Of a stretch of 54,327 bases of DNA, positions 1 to 8,624 are shown piece by piece. This DNA is from Phycisphaerales bacterium. Lineage in GTDB: Bacteria; Planctomycetota; Phycisphaerae; Phycisphaerales; UBA1924. Below the pieces are notes generated by a model. It saw nothing but the letters and a program-made list of their open reading frames with translations. It had not been told where the DNA came from and did not search any database. Both the position numbers and the translations under genes were made by a program. Position 1 is the stretch's first letter. Each line of letters opens with the position of its first letter. The DNA lies in NCBI GenBank assembly GCA_007693765.1, contig RECZ01000113.1, forward strand, positions 1 to 54,327, given 5' to 3'.

Positions 1-62
1 GGCGGCGGAGGCGGAGGCGGTGGTGGCGGTGGTGGCGGAGGAGGCGGAGGAGGCGGAGGAGG
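1..62. repeat. Imperfect GGC/GGA/GGT triplet repeat encoding polyproline
   Basis: The first 62 bases are triplets GGC, GGA or GGT, read on the minus strand as CCN codons, giving at least 20 consecutive prolines in the FecR-domain protein. The mix of CCT, CCG and CCA codons shows that selection is on the protein rather than on a pure DNA microsatellite. The tract may continue beyond the window. Confidence 0.85.
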
Positions 63-878
63 CGTGTCGTCTTCCATAAAGCCCGGGTTCTGGGTTCGGA
101 AGTCACGTGTGCCGCCGCTCCCGCCGGCGGAGCGCTGCACGACCTTCGTCTCGTCGTCCTCGCGGGCGTTGTCGTCGCCGGTGTCGACGAAGCCGTCGTC
201 CTGCTTGATGTCTGTGGGGTCCTGATTTTCGGTGTCGGTCTCGCTGTCGTCGTCGATCTCGATCTCGGTGCCGTCGTCGTACCGGGCCTTGAAGTTGCCC
301 GTGTTGCCCTGTCCGCCCCACAGGCGGGTGTTGTGCCCGCCGGTGGACTCCATGGCGCCGAAGGTGCCGCCGACGGCCAGCGTGGCGTCCGGGGCGCGGA
401 TGGTGACGTCATTGGCGAACTCGGTCGACGTGATGTTGAACAGGACGCGCCCGTACTCCATCTCGACCTGCGTCTTGTCGATCCCCGCCTCGTTGATGGC
501 CTCGTCCAGCAGCACCATGCCGAAGCGGTCGATCGTGAGGATCTGCGAGGCGCCGATCCGCACCTGCACGGCGCTGAAGCGCCCGGTGCGGATCACCGTC
601 CCCTTGGCCAGCGCCTGCCCCGGCGCCGCGTTCGTCCACGGCCCCTGACGCGAGGTCGAGATCTGCACGTTGCCCTGCACGGCGATCACCACCGCGTAGT
701 TCGGGCGCGCATCGGGCTCGCCCGCGTGCTCGGTGAGGTCGGCGGCCCGCCCGTTCTGGTTGGCGGGCTCCACCGCGCTCGGCGGCTGACCGTCGACGGC
801 CTGCGCGCCCTGCGCCAGCAACGCCGAGGTCATGCCCAGCGTGAACGAAGTGACGAAGATCGGGATGCGAGGATCCAT
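1..878 (-). CDS. FecR-domain secreted protein, C-terminus cut by window edge
   Basis: Reading from the ATG at 878, 292 codons are visible before the window ends. Residues 1-27 form an export signal (hydrophobic core ending near AQGAQA). Residues about 55-170 match the FecR fold (PF04773): an entry strand VVIAVQGNVQIS, then GTVIRTGRFSAVQVRIG and a GGTF-type turn. An acidic linker (about 190-250) follows, then an unbroken proline run from residue 273 to the edge. It is the last visible gene of a four-gene operon, 59 bp after the CHASE2 cyclase. FecR domains elsewhere are periplasmic sensors or regulators, and they often sit beside CHASE2 cyclases; a role in feeding an envelope signal to the cyclase is inference. 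The true C-terminus is unknown. Confidence 0.8.
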   Translation of the reverse strand, partial: MDPRIPIFVTSFTLGMTSALLAQGAQAVDGQPPSAVEPANQNGRAADLTEHAGEPDARPNYAVVIAVQGNVQISTSRQGPWTNAAPGQALAKGTVIRTGRFSAVQVRIGASQILTIDRFGMVLLDEAINEAGIDKTQVEMEYGRVLFNITSTEFANDVTIRAPDATLAVGGTFGAMESTGGHNTRLWGGQGNTGNFKARYDDGTEIEIDDDSETDTENQDPTDIKQDDGFVDTGDDNAREDDETKVVQRSAGGSGGTRDFRTQNPGFMEDDTPPPPPPPPPPPPPPPPPPPP

Positions 879-937
879 GTGCGGTGCTCTCCCAACGCGT
901 TGCGCGTCTGGTGCTCTTGCGCCCGGCTGTGTCCGGG

Positions 938-3781
938 CTATTTCTCGACGAGTGAGATGGAGCCGTCAAAGTCCGGCGGCGTTGCGCCCGCGTCACGGAG
1001 GGCGGCGATCGAACGGCGGTACAGGCCCGCGAGGGCGGTGTCGCCGAAATCCTTCTCCAGCATACCGAAATTCCGCTCGCAAAGATCAAAATCCCCCCCG
1101 ATGAAGGCGTCTACGCCCGCCTCGGTGAGCCGGATCCACTCCTCGGTGCGGTCCCCGTGCGGCCGGCGGTCCCCGAGCAGTTCGAGGATCTCCACCCACT
1201 CGTGCTTCCCGACCATTTTCAGCCGGCCCAGCCGCCGCGTCCGGACGTTTTCGCTCAGCAATTCCCGGACCCGGCCTGTGATCACGGCGCTGGTCCCCAG
1301 TTGCTTGTTGGCCGACTCCAGCCGGGCCGCGAGGTTCACGCTGTCGCCGATGACCGTGTACGCGCTCTTGAGGGGTGGGTTGCCGAAGTCGCCCACGTTG
1401 ACGTCGCCGGTGGCGATCCCGATGCGGACGACCAGCTCGCCCGCGTCGCCGAAGACGCCCTCGCGGTTCATGCGGTCCAGGGCGTTGAGCATGTCCAGCG
1501 CCGCCTCCGCCGCGTGCGTGGCGTGGAACTCGTCCTCGATCGGCGCCCCCCAGAACGCCATGATGCCGTCGCCGAGATACTTGTCGAGCGTCGCCCGCCG
1601 GTTCTGCAGGATCTGCGTCATCTCGCGCAGGTACGCGCCCAGCACGGCGCTCGTCTTCTCCGTGCCCAGACGCTCCGAGAGCGTCGTGAAGCCCGCGAGG
1701 TCGGTGAACATGATCGTCAGCTCGCGCTTCTGCGGCGCCATCGTGTCGAGGTTGGGGTTGTTGACGAGGATGTCCACGAGGTCGGGCGAGACGTAGCTGC
1801 GGAACCGACCCTCCGTGCGCCGACGCGAACGCTCCTCGACCAGCAGCCGGTGCAGCGTCACGCTCAGCCAGCCGAGGCTCGCCGCCAGGAAGGGCCCAGC
1901 GCTGGCGACCATGACGCCCAGCCTGTCCCAGAACAGAACGTGGTTGAGCGCGAGGTACGACGCCATGACCGCCACCAGCGCCACCGGCCCCAGAAAGACG
2001 GGGAAGCGAACCCCGATCCACACGCCAAGCGTCCCCAGCAGCAGGAGCGCCGGCAGATCGAGCCACAGCGAGCCCGTGCGGATGAGGTGCGGCGTCAGAA
2101 TCGACGACAGCACCGCGCCGTGCACGTGCACGCCGGGGGTGTTGGGGTCGACCGACGTGGACACGAAGTCCGCCGCGGCGCCCGTCGCCGTCCACCCCAC
2201 GAAGCACACCGCCCCGTTGAGCCGGGAGCGGAGCTGCGCCCGCCACGCGACGACGTTCTCCACACCGCGCTCGATCACGGCCATCTGCGCCGGCACGCCC
2301 TCGACGATGGCCGCGCAAAGGTCGCGGAACGCGACGTCCTCTGGCGAGAGTTCCTCGACGCCCTCGAACGATTCGAGCAGCCACCGCGCGTGCTCGACGC
2401 ACGCCGTCCACGCCTCGCGCTGCTCGCGGAACGCCTCGCGCCATTCGGCCGTCTCGGGCTCCAGCGCGCGCAGCGCTTCGTCGCCCATGTTGAGCGCGCC
2501 CATGTCCACCGGCATGCCGCCCAGGGCCCTGTCGGCGAATCCGAGCCCCTCGTGCAGCTCCCGCAGGTTGACGCGGATGCGCCCGATCAGCCGGCTTGTC
2601 TCCAAGATGCGCGCCAGCGAGACCTCCCCGGGCTCGTGCGTCAAACTCCCATTGACAACGCGATCGCGCGCGAACTGCCAGCGCCACCCGCGCAGCGTCG
2701 GCTCCGGCGATCCCCACCCCGAGCGCGGCCACGCGACGTACAGCATCCCGTCGCGCACCCCGAGGTCGGCGATGTCCTTGAGCGTCGCCCGGTGCGTGCG
2801 CAGGCGCAGCGGCGACGCGCCGCCGCGCGGGATCAGCACCCCGCGCGCATCGATCACGATGTCGTCGAGCTCCACGCCCAGATGCACGGCCGCCGCGGCG
2901 AGGCCCAGCGTCGGGAAGAGCCGCCCCTCCACGTCCGTCCACAGCGGGATGCGCCGCACCACGCCGTCGGAGTCGCCGCCCGCGAACGACACGCTCGCCA
3001 GCATGGCCCCGACATCGGCGAACGCGGCGATCGGCGGCTGCGGCGCCGTCGAAATCGGCCACGCCTTGAGCACCTCCGGCGGTGCGAGCGTCGAGGAGCG
3101 ATCCATCGAGCGCAGCAGCGTCCGCGCCCGCTCCGCCTTCACGCGCAGGTCGTCCGTCGCCGGCCCCAGCGGCGGCGCCTCGGGCAGCAACGCCGCCCGC
3201 AGCGCATCGGTCGAGACGCCCCGATCGGCGCGGACCTTCCGCAGCACCTCGGGGAAGGGCGCCAGCCGCGCCGTCGACTCGCCGTACACCCTCGACTCGT
3301 CCCGGCGCGAGTACATGAAGCTCGTCGCCAGCACGACGCGCCCGTGCGCCTCGATCGCCGCGGCCAATTCGGCGTCGTTGTTCACGACCTCGCCCGTTTC
3401 GACGTCGATGATCTCCGGGCGCTGCGGGTTGTCGAGCAGGAGATCGAGCGCGATCACGCTGGCGCCGGCGCGGTCGATCTCGCGGATGGCCTCAGCCAGG
3501 TACCGGCGCGGCCAAGGCCAACGCCCGAACGTCTCGATGCCGCGGTCGTCGATCGTCGCGATCACCACGCGGTCGGTCGGCGGTGGGGCGTAAAAACGCC
3601 AGAGCCGCGCGTGCAGGTCGTCGAACCCGCGTTGCGCCGGGGCGAGCAGGCCGCGGGCGTGCAACGCGCCCACGATCAGCGCGATGCCGATGCCGAGCAT
3701 CCACTGCACGCGCTGCATGAGCGCTGCGCGGCTGCGCGCCGCACCGGCGCCGGACGCCCGCTGGCCGGCGCGTGGGCTCAC
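938..3781 (-). CDS. CHASE2-domain class III adenylate cyclase
   Basis: Membrane receptor cyclase of 947 residues that should make cAMP from ATP. There is an N-terminal membrane segment at about 22-46, a large extracytoplasmic CHASE2 sensor, three closely packed membrane segments, then a class III catalytic domain. Catalytic residues are intact: metal-binding Asp694 (FTDLAGF) and Asp738 (YLGDG), the adenine-selecting pair Lys734 and Thr809 (YTVIGD), and transition-state Asn816 and Arg820 (NLAARLE). The Lys/Thr pair argues for ATP rather than GTP. A TPR-like helical tail follows (about 880-935). The GTG start at 3781 overlaps the stop of the upstream lipoprotein gene (GTGA), so the two are translationally coupled. 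The extracytoplasmic ligand is unknown. Confidence 0.92.
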   Translation of the reverse strand: MSPRAGQRASGAGAARSRAALMQRVQWMLGIGIALIVGALHARGLLAPAQRGFDDLHARLWRFYAPPPTDRVVIATIDDRGIETFGRWPWPRRYLAEAIREIDRAGASVIALDLLLDNPQRPEIIDVETGEVVNNDAELAAAIEAHGRVVLATSFMYSRRDESRVYGESTARLAPFPEVLRKVRADRGVSTDALRAALLPEAPPLGPATDDLRVKAERARTLLRSMDRSSTLAPPEVLKAWPISTAPQPPIAAFADVGAMLASVSFAGGDSDGVVRRIPLWTDVEGRLFPTLGLAAAAVHLGVELDDIVIDARGVLIPRGGASPLRLRTHRATLKDIADLGVRDGMLYVAWPRSGWGSPEPTLRGWRWQFARDRVVNGSLTHEPGEVSLARILETSRLIGRIRVNLRELHEGLGFADRALGGMPVDMGALNMGDEALRALEPETAEWREAFREQREAWTACVEHARWLLESFEGVEELSPEDVAFRDLCAAIVEGVPAQMAVIERGVENVVAWRAQLRSRLNGAVCFVGWTATGAAADFVSTSVDPNTPGVHVHGAVLSSILTPHLIRTGSLWLDLPALLLLGTLGVWIGVRFPVFLGPVALVAVMASYLALNHVLFWDRLGVMVASAGPFLAASLGWLSVTLHRLLVEERSRRRTEGRFRSYVSPDLVDILVNNPNLDTMAPQKRELTIMFTDLAGFTTLSERLGTEKTSAVLGAYLREMTQILQNRRATLDKYLGDGIMAFWGAPIEDEFHATHAAEAALDMLNALDRMNREGVFGDAGELVVRIGIATGDVNVGDFGNPPLKSAYTVIGDSVNLAARLESANKQLGTSAVITGRVRELLSENVRTRRLGRLKMVGKHEWVEILELLGDRRPHGDRTEEWIRLTEAGVDAFIGGDFDLCERNFGMLEKDFGDTALAGLYRRSIAALRDAGATPPDFDGSISLVEK

Positions 3782-4458
3782 CGGGCCTCGTCTGGGATCC
3801 GCTCGGGCGCATCGCCGGGATCGTGCGCTTCATCGGCGCCCGTGTCGGCGTCGCGGAAGGGCGTGCGGACGTCCTCGCGCACGGGCACGCGGCGGACGGC
3901 GTCCGGACGCGCCCGTAGCTCGCCCAAGTCGCGCAGGAGCATGTAGTCCTGCGCCTTGCTGAATGCGCCGACGTAGTCGACCCCGCTGATGACCTGCTGC
4001 TCCGTGCCGTGGCCGAGCAGGCCGAGGTACACCAGTTCGCGCGTGGCGTAGCGCGGGTGCTTGTTGGTGATGGAGTACATCACCCCGCCCTCGATATCGA
4101 GCATGTGGGCGAGCGCCTTGGCCAGCACGCCGCGTTGCATGGCGAGGTCCGGCGGCTCGTCGAAGCCGCTCGGGAGCCAGCCCATCTCCTTGAGGCGCTC
4201 CACGCGGGCCTCGTAGGAGCCGGTCGTGTCTTCGCCCTTGGCGAAGAGCAGCACGCCGTGCAGGCCCTCGTCGTTGGTGACGGCGGAGCGCCCGGGCAGG
4301 TTGTGCCAGAAGTCGAGCTCGGCGGTCATGTCGCCGGGCTCGTACGTGGTTTCGAGTCGGTTCTCGACGACGGTCCGCGCGCACGCGCCGAGGGCGAGGG
4401 CCGCCCCGGCGAGCAGGGCGAATCGGGCGAGGCCGCGGAGGCGATGGTGCGTGGGCAT
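3778..4458 (-). CDS. Small lipoprotein of the cyclase operon, function unknown
   Basis: 226 residues. The ATG at 4458 is chosen because it is followed at once by a lipoprotein signal with lipobox L-G-A-C (acylated Cys26); an open frame extends upstream but lacks sense there. No family is recognised. The mature part is soluble and mixed alpha/beta, ending in a charged, acidic tail. It lies 13 bp after the outer-membrane barrel gene and overlaps the cyclase gene by 4 bp, so it is part of the same transcript and probably the same envelope device. It could be a linker between the barrel and the CHASE2 sensor domain; this is inference from order only. Confidence 0.75.
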   Translation of the reverse strand: MPTHHRLRGLARFALLAGAALALGACARTVVENRLETTYEPGDMTAELDFWHNLPGRSAVTNDEGLHGVLLFAKGEDTTGSYEARVERLKEMGWLPSGFDEPPDLAMQRGVLAKALAHMLDIEGGVMYSITNKHPRYATRELVYLGLLGHGTEQQVISGVDYVGAFSKAQDYMLLRDLGELRARPDAVRRVPVREDVRTPFRDADTGADEAHDPGDAPERIPDEAR

Positions 4459-4471
4459 GCGCGTGATCTCT

Positions 4472-5932
4472 TTAGAAGGAGAGCGTGACGCCGGCGAAGA
4501 TGAACTGGCGCACGTGCGAGCCGCTGGTGATGGCGTCGCCGGGGAAGAACAGGCCCGCACGGCCGGTGACGGCCAGATCGCTGGTGATGCGGTAGTTCAC
4601 GGAGAAATCGGTCTCGACGCCCAGGTAGCCGTCGTTCGAGGTTGCCTCGTCGATGGGGGCGTTGCTGTTGAGCTTGTTGAACACGATCACGTCCGCCCCG
4701 ACCTGGAGCTGCTCGAACATGCGGGATTCGGGGAAGGGCGTGGTGAGCGCGCCGAGGCGGACGGTGAGGATGTTGCTCAACGAGGGCGCGAAGGCCAGAC
4801 CCGTGTTGGCGAACCCGAGGCTGTTGAAGCCGCGGTCGTTGGTCCCGGGACGGTTGCCGCCGACGGTGTCCGATGAGGTGAGGCGGTCGCTGTCGCCGCT
4901 GGCGAGGAGCGTCTCGAACTCGAGTTGGGTGTTGTTCCGGTCGCCGAAGTAGTAGGTGAGCATCACGCGGGCGGCGTAGGCGCGGATGTCCTCGCTGCGT
5001 TGCGGCCCCTGCAACGGGTCAGACTGGCTCTCGCCGATCTGGTACACGAACTCGGCGAGGTACGCGAGGTTGTTGGTGAACGACCCTTGGGCGCCGATGC
5101 CGAAATACGTGGCCTCGTAGTCGAAATCGACGTTGATGGGCAGGTTCGCCCGGGGCGTGTCGCCCGAGTTGAAGTCGGGCATGTGCAGGACGTACGCGTA
5201 GAGCTGGGTGGCGTCCTGGAACCGGTACCGGAACGTGGCCCCGAAGAAGCCGCGCCACGTCTCGGAGTTGAAGTCGCGCCGGCTGGCGTCGAAGTCGGTG
5301 ATGGCCCGGTCGCCCGTGGTGACGCCGGCGATGCCCTCGATGCTGAACCGCCCGAGCTGCACCGTCGGCCGCGCGGCGTAGAGCGTCTCGGAGAGGGCGA
5401 GGCCCGCGTTCCAGTCGACGAACTGCCGACCCACGCGGATGTTGAAGTTGTTCTCCGGCGCCACGCCCTCGTACGCCGCCTGCGCCCGGGCGTGGTCGTA
5501 CTCGTACCAGTAGCGATCGAGGAAGGGCTTCGTCCAGCGGTCGCCGCGCCCGTCGAAGCTGTCGCCGCGGCTGAAGTCGCGGTACTGGAACCGCGAGCGG
5601 GCGAAGATGGTGTGGGCGCCGTCGATCACCGCGCGCCCGTACAGGGTGACCTCGGGCTGCAGCAGCCGCCGGTAGTTGCCGGTGTTGTCGCGGATGTTGA
5701 CCGCGGAGAAGCTCGCGAAGCCGCCCACATCCAGCAGCGAGCGCTCCGTCAGCCCGAGAGAGGTGTCGACTCGCAGTCGATAGGTCGGGTCGGCGATGCG
5801 CATGGCGCGCTCGATGCGCCGCTCCTCGTCCTGCGCGGCCGCCGGGGCGCTGAAGACGCCCGCGAGCAAACAGCCGCCGACGAGGATGCCCGCCGCCAAT
5901 CGCGCGCTTCGTCCGGTGGGTATGGACATCAT
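4472..5932 (-). CDS. Outer-membrane beta-barrel protein (alginate-export-like)
   Basis: 486 residues with a cleavable signal ending near APAAAQ (residue 34). The mature chain alternates aromatic and polar residues in many amphipathic strands, carries repeated R-x-F-Y/R-F strand patterns, and ends in a phenylalanine (GVTLSF), the usual barrel-assembly signal. Features such as GRQFVDWNAGL resemble alginate-export or phosphoselective porin families. The start has a GGAG ten bases upstream of tandem ATG codons. It is the promoter-proximal gene of the barrel, lipoprotein, cyclase, FecR operon. The transported substrate cannot be read from the sequence. Confidence 0.8.
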   Translation of the reverse strand: MMSIPTGRSARLAAGILVGGCLLAGVFSAPAAAQDEERRIERAMRIADPTYRLRVDTSLGLTERSLLDVGGFASFSAVNIRDNTGNYRRLLQPEVTLYGRAVIDGAHTIFARSRFQYRDFSRGDSFDGRGDRWTKPFLDRYWYEYDHARAQAAYEGVAPENNFNIRVGRQFVDWNAGLALSETLYAARPTVQLGRFSIEGIAGVTTGDRAITDFDASRRDFNSETWRGFFGATFRYRFQDATQLYAYVLHMPDFNSGDTPRANLPINVDFDYEATYFGIGAQGSFTNNLAYLAEFVYQIGESQSDPLQGPQRSEDIRAYAARVMLTYYFGDRNNTQLEFETLLASGDSDRLTSSDTVGGNRPGTNDRGFNSLGFANTGLAFAPSLSNILTVRLGALTTPFPESRMFEQLQVGADVIVFNKLNSNAPIDEATSNDGYLGVETDFSVNYRITSDLAVTGRAGLFFPGDAITSGSHVRQFIFAGVTLSF

Positions 5933-5981
5933 CGGTGGTCATCTCCGGCGCCGCCCGCAGGCGCACTGGTCACGAGACGCA

Positions 5982-6007
5982 ATACACCCCCAGACGACGG
6001 GGGGTAT
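5982..6007. promoter_or_regulatory. Candidate operator: imperfect C-run/G-run palindrome
   Basis: In the divergent gap between the barrel operon and the symporter gene, ATACACCCC and GGGGGGTAT form an imperfect inverted repeat around an 8-base centre. Its position between two divergent starts would suit a regulator binding site, but no independent support is visible. Confidence 0.25.
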
Positions 6008-6080
6008 ATGAAGGGCACACGCTGCGCGTGTCAAGCCCGAGACCTCCGGACGACGCCCCCGCAAGGGGCGCCGCGGTAGG

Positions 6081-7475
6081 ATGCCACCCCACGCGACGCC
6101 AGAGTCGCCGAACCGAGCCGCGACGTTGACCGACCGACTCAAAGACCTGCACCCGCGACCCCTCAAGCGTCTGCACGTGACGCTCGCCGTCCTCGTGCGG
6201 ACCCGCCTCTGGGCCCAGATCCTTCTCGGCATGGCGCTGGGGATTCTGGCCGGGACGATCCTCTCCCCCCGCGCCGGCTTCATCGCCGATCAGGCGACCG
6301 CCGACGCCATCGGCTCGTGGCTGGCCTTGCCGGGCCTGCTCTTCCTCAAGCTGATCTCCATGATCGTGCTGCCGCTGGTCTTCTGCTCGATCATCCTCGG
6401 GCTGGCCTCCAGCGAGAGCACCAGCGAACTCAAGAAAGTCGGCCTGCGCGTCGCGCCCTTCTTTGTGGTGACCACGGCCCTGGCCTGCGTCATCGGGCTG
6501 GCTGTCGGCGCGGCCGTCAACCCCGGCGGCTTCATCCCCGAGGAGGTCCGCCTCCAGGCGCGCGCCGTCGCGCTCGAAGAGGCTCGGGCGCCCACCGAGG
6601 CGCCCGAGCAGATCGATCGCCCCACGCTCGCAGACACCCCGCAACGCATCGTCGACCTGCTCCCGTCCTCGCCCCTCGAGGCGGCCGTGAACAAGGCGAT
6701 GCTGCAGTGGGTGCTCTTCTCGCTGGTCGTCGGCATCGCCGTCGTGCAGATGGCGCCCAAGGCTTCCCGCCCGCTCATCGAGGTGCTCGGCTCGGTGCAG
6801 GAGGTCTGCATGACGGTGATCAAGTGGGCGATGTTCATCGCGCCCGCGGCGGTCTTCGGGCTGCTGGCGCAGATCACCATCCGCATCGGCATCGAGGCGC
6901 TGCTGGGGATGTCCGCCTACGTGGGCGCCGTGGTGCTGGCGCTGCTGCTGCTGATGGTCATGTACGCGATGATCGCGTGGATCTTCGCGCGGATCCGCCC
7001 CCTGCGATTCCTCGGGGCCTCGCGCGAGGTGCTGCTGCTGGCCTTCGCCACGAGCAGCAGCGCCGCGGTGATGCCGCTCTCGATCAAGGTCGCGGAGGAG
7101 AAACTCGGCGTCCGCGCCGCCATCGCCCGCTTCGTGGTGCCGCTGGGCGCGACGGTCAACATGGCCGGCACCGCGGCCTACCAGTGCGTGGCGACGATGT
7201 TCCTCGTGCAGGTGTTCGACATCGAACTGTCCACCGGGCAACTGGCGATGGTCGTGCTGACGGCGGTGGGGGCCTCGGTCGGCGCCCCGGCCAGCCCGGG
7301 CGTGGGGATCGTCGTGCTTTCGATGATCCTCACCAGCGTCAACGTGCCGCCGGCGGGCATCGCGCTGATCATCGGCGTCGACCGCATCCTCGACATGTGC
7401 CGCACCGTCGTGAACGTCACGGGCGACCTCGTCGCCTGCGTCGTGATGGACAGGACGATCGGCCCCGAGCCCTGA
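6081..7475 (+). CDS. Dicarboxylate/amino-acid:cation symporter (DAACS family)
   Basis: 464-residue inner-membrane secondary transporter of the GltP/DctA type, coupling Na+ or H+ to uptake of glutamate, aspartate or C4-dicarboxylates. The family signature regions are present: serine-rich hairpin SSSAAVMPL, unwound-helix motif NMAGTAAYQ (family usually NMDGT), second hairpin GAPASPGVG, and the final helix with DRILDMCRTVVNVTGD. An insert of about 60 residues after the third helix is longer than in archaeal homologues. The ATG at 6081 gives the longest sensible protein; no clear Shine-Dalgarno precedes it, so a start up to 30 codons downstream is possible. The Asp-to-Ala change in NMDGT may alter Na+ binding. 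Confidence 0.9.
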   Translation: MPPHATPESPNRAATLTDRLKDLHPRPLKRLHVTLAVLVRTRLWAQILLGMALGILAGTILSPRAGFIADQATADAIGSWLALPGLLFLKLISMIVLPLVFCSIILGLASSESTSELKKVGLRVAPFFVVTTALACVIGLAVGAAVNPGGFIPEEVRLQARAVALEEARAPTEAPEQIDRPTLADTPQRIVDLLPSSPLEAAVNKAMLQWVLFSLVVGIAVVQMAPKASRPLIEVLGSVQEVCMTVIKWAMFIAPAAVFGLLAQITIRIGIEALLGMSAYVGAVVLALLLLMVMYAMIAWIFARIRPLRFLGASREVLLLAFATSSSAAVMPLSIKVAEEKLGVRAAIARFVVPLGATVNMAGTAAYQCVATMFLVQVFDIELSTGQLAMVVLTAVGASVGAPASPGVGIVVLSMILTSVNVPPAGIALIIGVDRILDMCRTVVNVTGDLVACVVMDRTIGPEP

Positions 7476-7490
7476 CGCCCAGCGCACGCC

Positions 7491-7533
7491 AAAAAAAACA
7501 CAACGGCGCCCGACGAGAACGCGTCGGGCGCCG
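7491..7533 (-). terminator. Intrinsic terminator between convergent genes
   Basis: An 11-bp perfect stem (CGGCGCCCGAC / GTCGGGCGCCG, 7504-7533) with an 8-base loop is followed on the minus strand by eight T residues (7491-7498). It is a strong terminator for the minus-strand sorted-protein gene and may also stop the symporter transcript from the other side. Confidence 0.85.
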
Positions 7534-7561
7534 TGTGAATTCGACAGAGGATCGATCGCGC

Positions 7562-8515
7562 TCAGGCGCGGCGGCGTCGGGCGCCGAGGAGCGCCATCAC
7601 CCCGAGAAGGGCGGCGGACCCGGGCGTGGGCACGATGGTGAACGTGGCCCAGTACACGCCGTAGTTCCCGCCGCGTTCGGCGTCGAAGGCGTACGTGCCG
7701 ATCCCGTCGGTGATGGAGAACGAGACGTCCTGGTTGCCCGCGGTGGGCTGACCATTGATGAGCATGCCGCCGAAGTCCATCACCGGCTGGTTGCGCGTGA
7801 TGGTGTCGTCGGGCGTGGCCTGATCGTTGGCCGTGTTGCGCAGCCCGATGGCGAGGTAGTACGTGCCGGGATCGTACTCGCGCGTCAGCAGCGATTGGAA
7901 GGTGGAGGAGTCGGGCCGGATGTTGGAGTAGCCCGGGATGGGGTTGAGGTTGGCGTCGTAGACGTGGATGTGCGTCGTCGAGGTGTGGCCCTGGTCGATC
8001 GTCGAGATCGAGATCTGGCCGGGGAGGAACGATCCGAGGACATCCGGGGTCACGACCTCCGTATCCATGGTGATCGTGTAATCCGCGGTCGTCGCCGCGG
8101 TGCCGAACACCTGGTAGTAGAACCTCTCGCCCTTGCCGAAGCCGTACCACTGGTTGTAGAGGCTCGGCTTCGTTGCGGGGAGGCTCGTCGCCTGCACCAG
8201 CACGTCGGTGTCGGGCACGATGTCGCCCGAGGCGGTCTGCTGCAGGCCCTTGATCCAGCCCCGCTGGTTGAGCGTGTCCGACTCGAACACCAGGCGGTGG
8301 CGGTAGATCGCCAGCGGCGCCGCGCCGACCTCGGCGAGGAAGTACGTGCCGTTGGCCTGCGCCGTGCTGTTGCCGGTGATGGTGCTGCCGGCGCTGATCT
8401 GGATGCTCTGCGCGTTGCTCTTGCTGTTGAACGCGGGGTCGGCGACCCACTGCGCGGACGCTGCGCCCGCGAGGCACGCGGCGCCGGCGGCGACGATGAG
8501 GTGTGAAATCTTCAT
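7562..8515 (-). CDS. Secreted protein with PEP-CTERM-like sorting tail
   Basis: 317 residues. The ATG at 8515 is preceded by AAGGAA at good spacing and begins a signal peptide (MKISHLIVAAG, cleavage near ASAQ). The mature part is predicted all-beta, with a repeated pattern DxGxYxLAIG that resembles pre-peptidase C-terminal type beta-sandwich domains. The C-terminus has the sorting tail: TPGSAALLG, a short hydrophobic helix, then GARRRRA. The protein should be exported and attached or processed at the cell surface. Its own function is not recognised. It follows a similar gene on the same strand 109 bp away. Confidence 0.8.
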   Translation of the reverse strand: MKISHLIVAAGAACLAGAASAQWVADPAFNSKSNAQSIQISAGSTITGNSTAQANGTYFLAEVGAAPLAIYRHRLVFESDTLNQRGWIKGLQQTASGDIVPDTDVLVQATSLPATKPSLYNQWYGFGKGERFYYQVFGTAATTADYTITMDTEVVTPDVLGSFLPGQISISTIDQGHTSTTHIHVYDANLNPIPGYSNIRPDSSTFQSLLTREYDPGTYYLAIGLRNTANDQATPDDTITRNQPVMDFGGMLINGQPTAGNQDVSFSITDGIGTYAFDAERGGNYGVYWATFTIVPTPGSAALLGVMALLGARRRRA

Positions 8516-8624
8516 TGGACGTGTTCCTTGTTTATGCATGCCCGCGGTCGGGCGGTGTGGGGGCGGTGTGGGGGCTTGGCTTCGAGGTGATGGTGGGGGG
8601 CTGGGCCGATCGTTGCCCGAAAAA

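Noticed and set aside
1157-3946. 929-codon open frame on the plus strand opposite the cyclase gene
   Set aside because: Arg/Gln/His-rich composition with no domain pattern; it is the usual GC-rich shadow of the real minus-strand gene.
5970-8477. 835-codon minus-strand frame across the symporter and its neighbour
   Set aside because: His/Arg/Asp-rich shadow sequence crossing a terminator and two well-supported genes.
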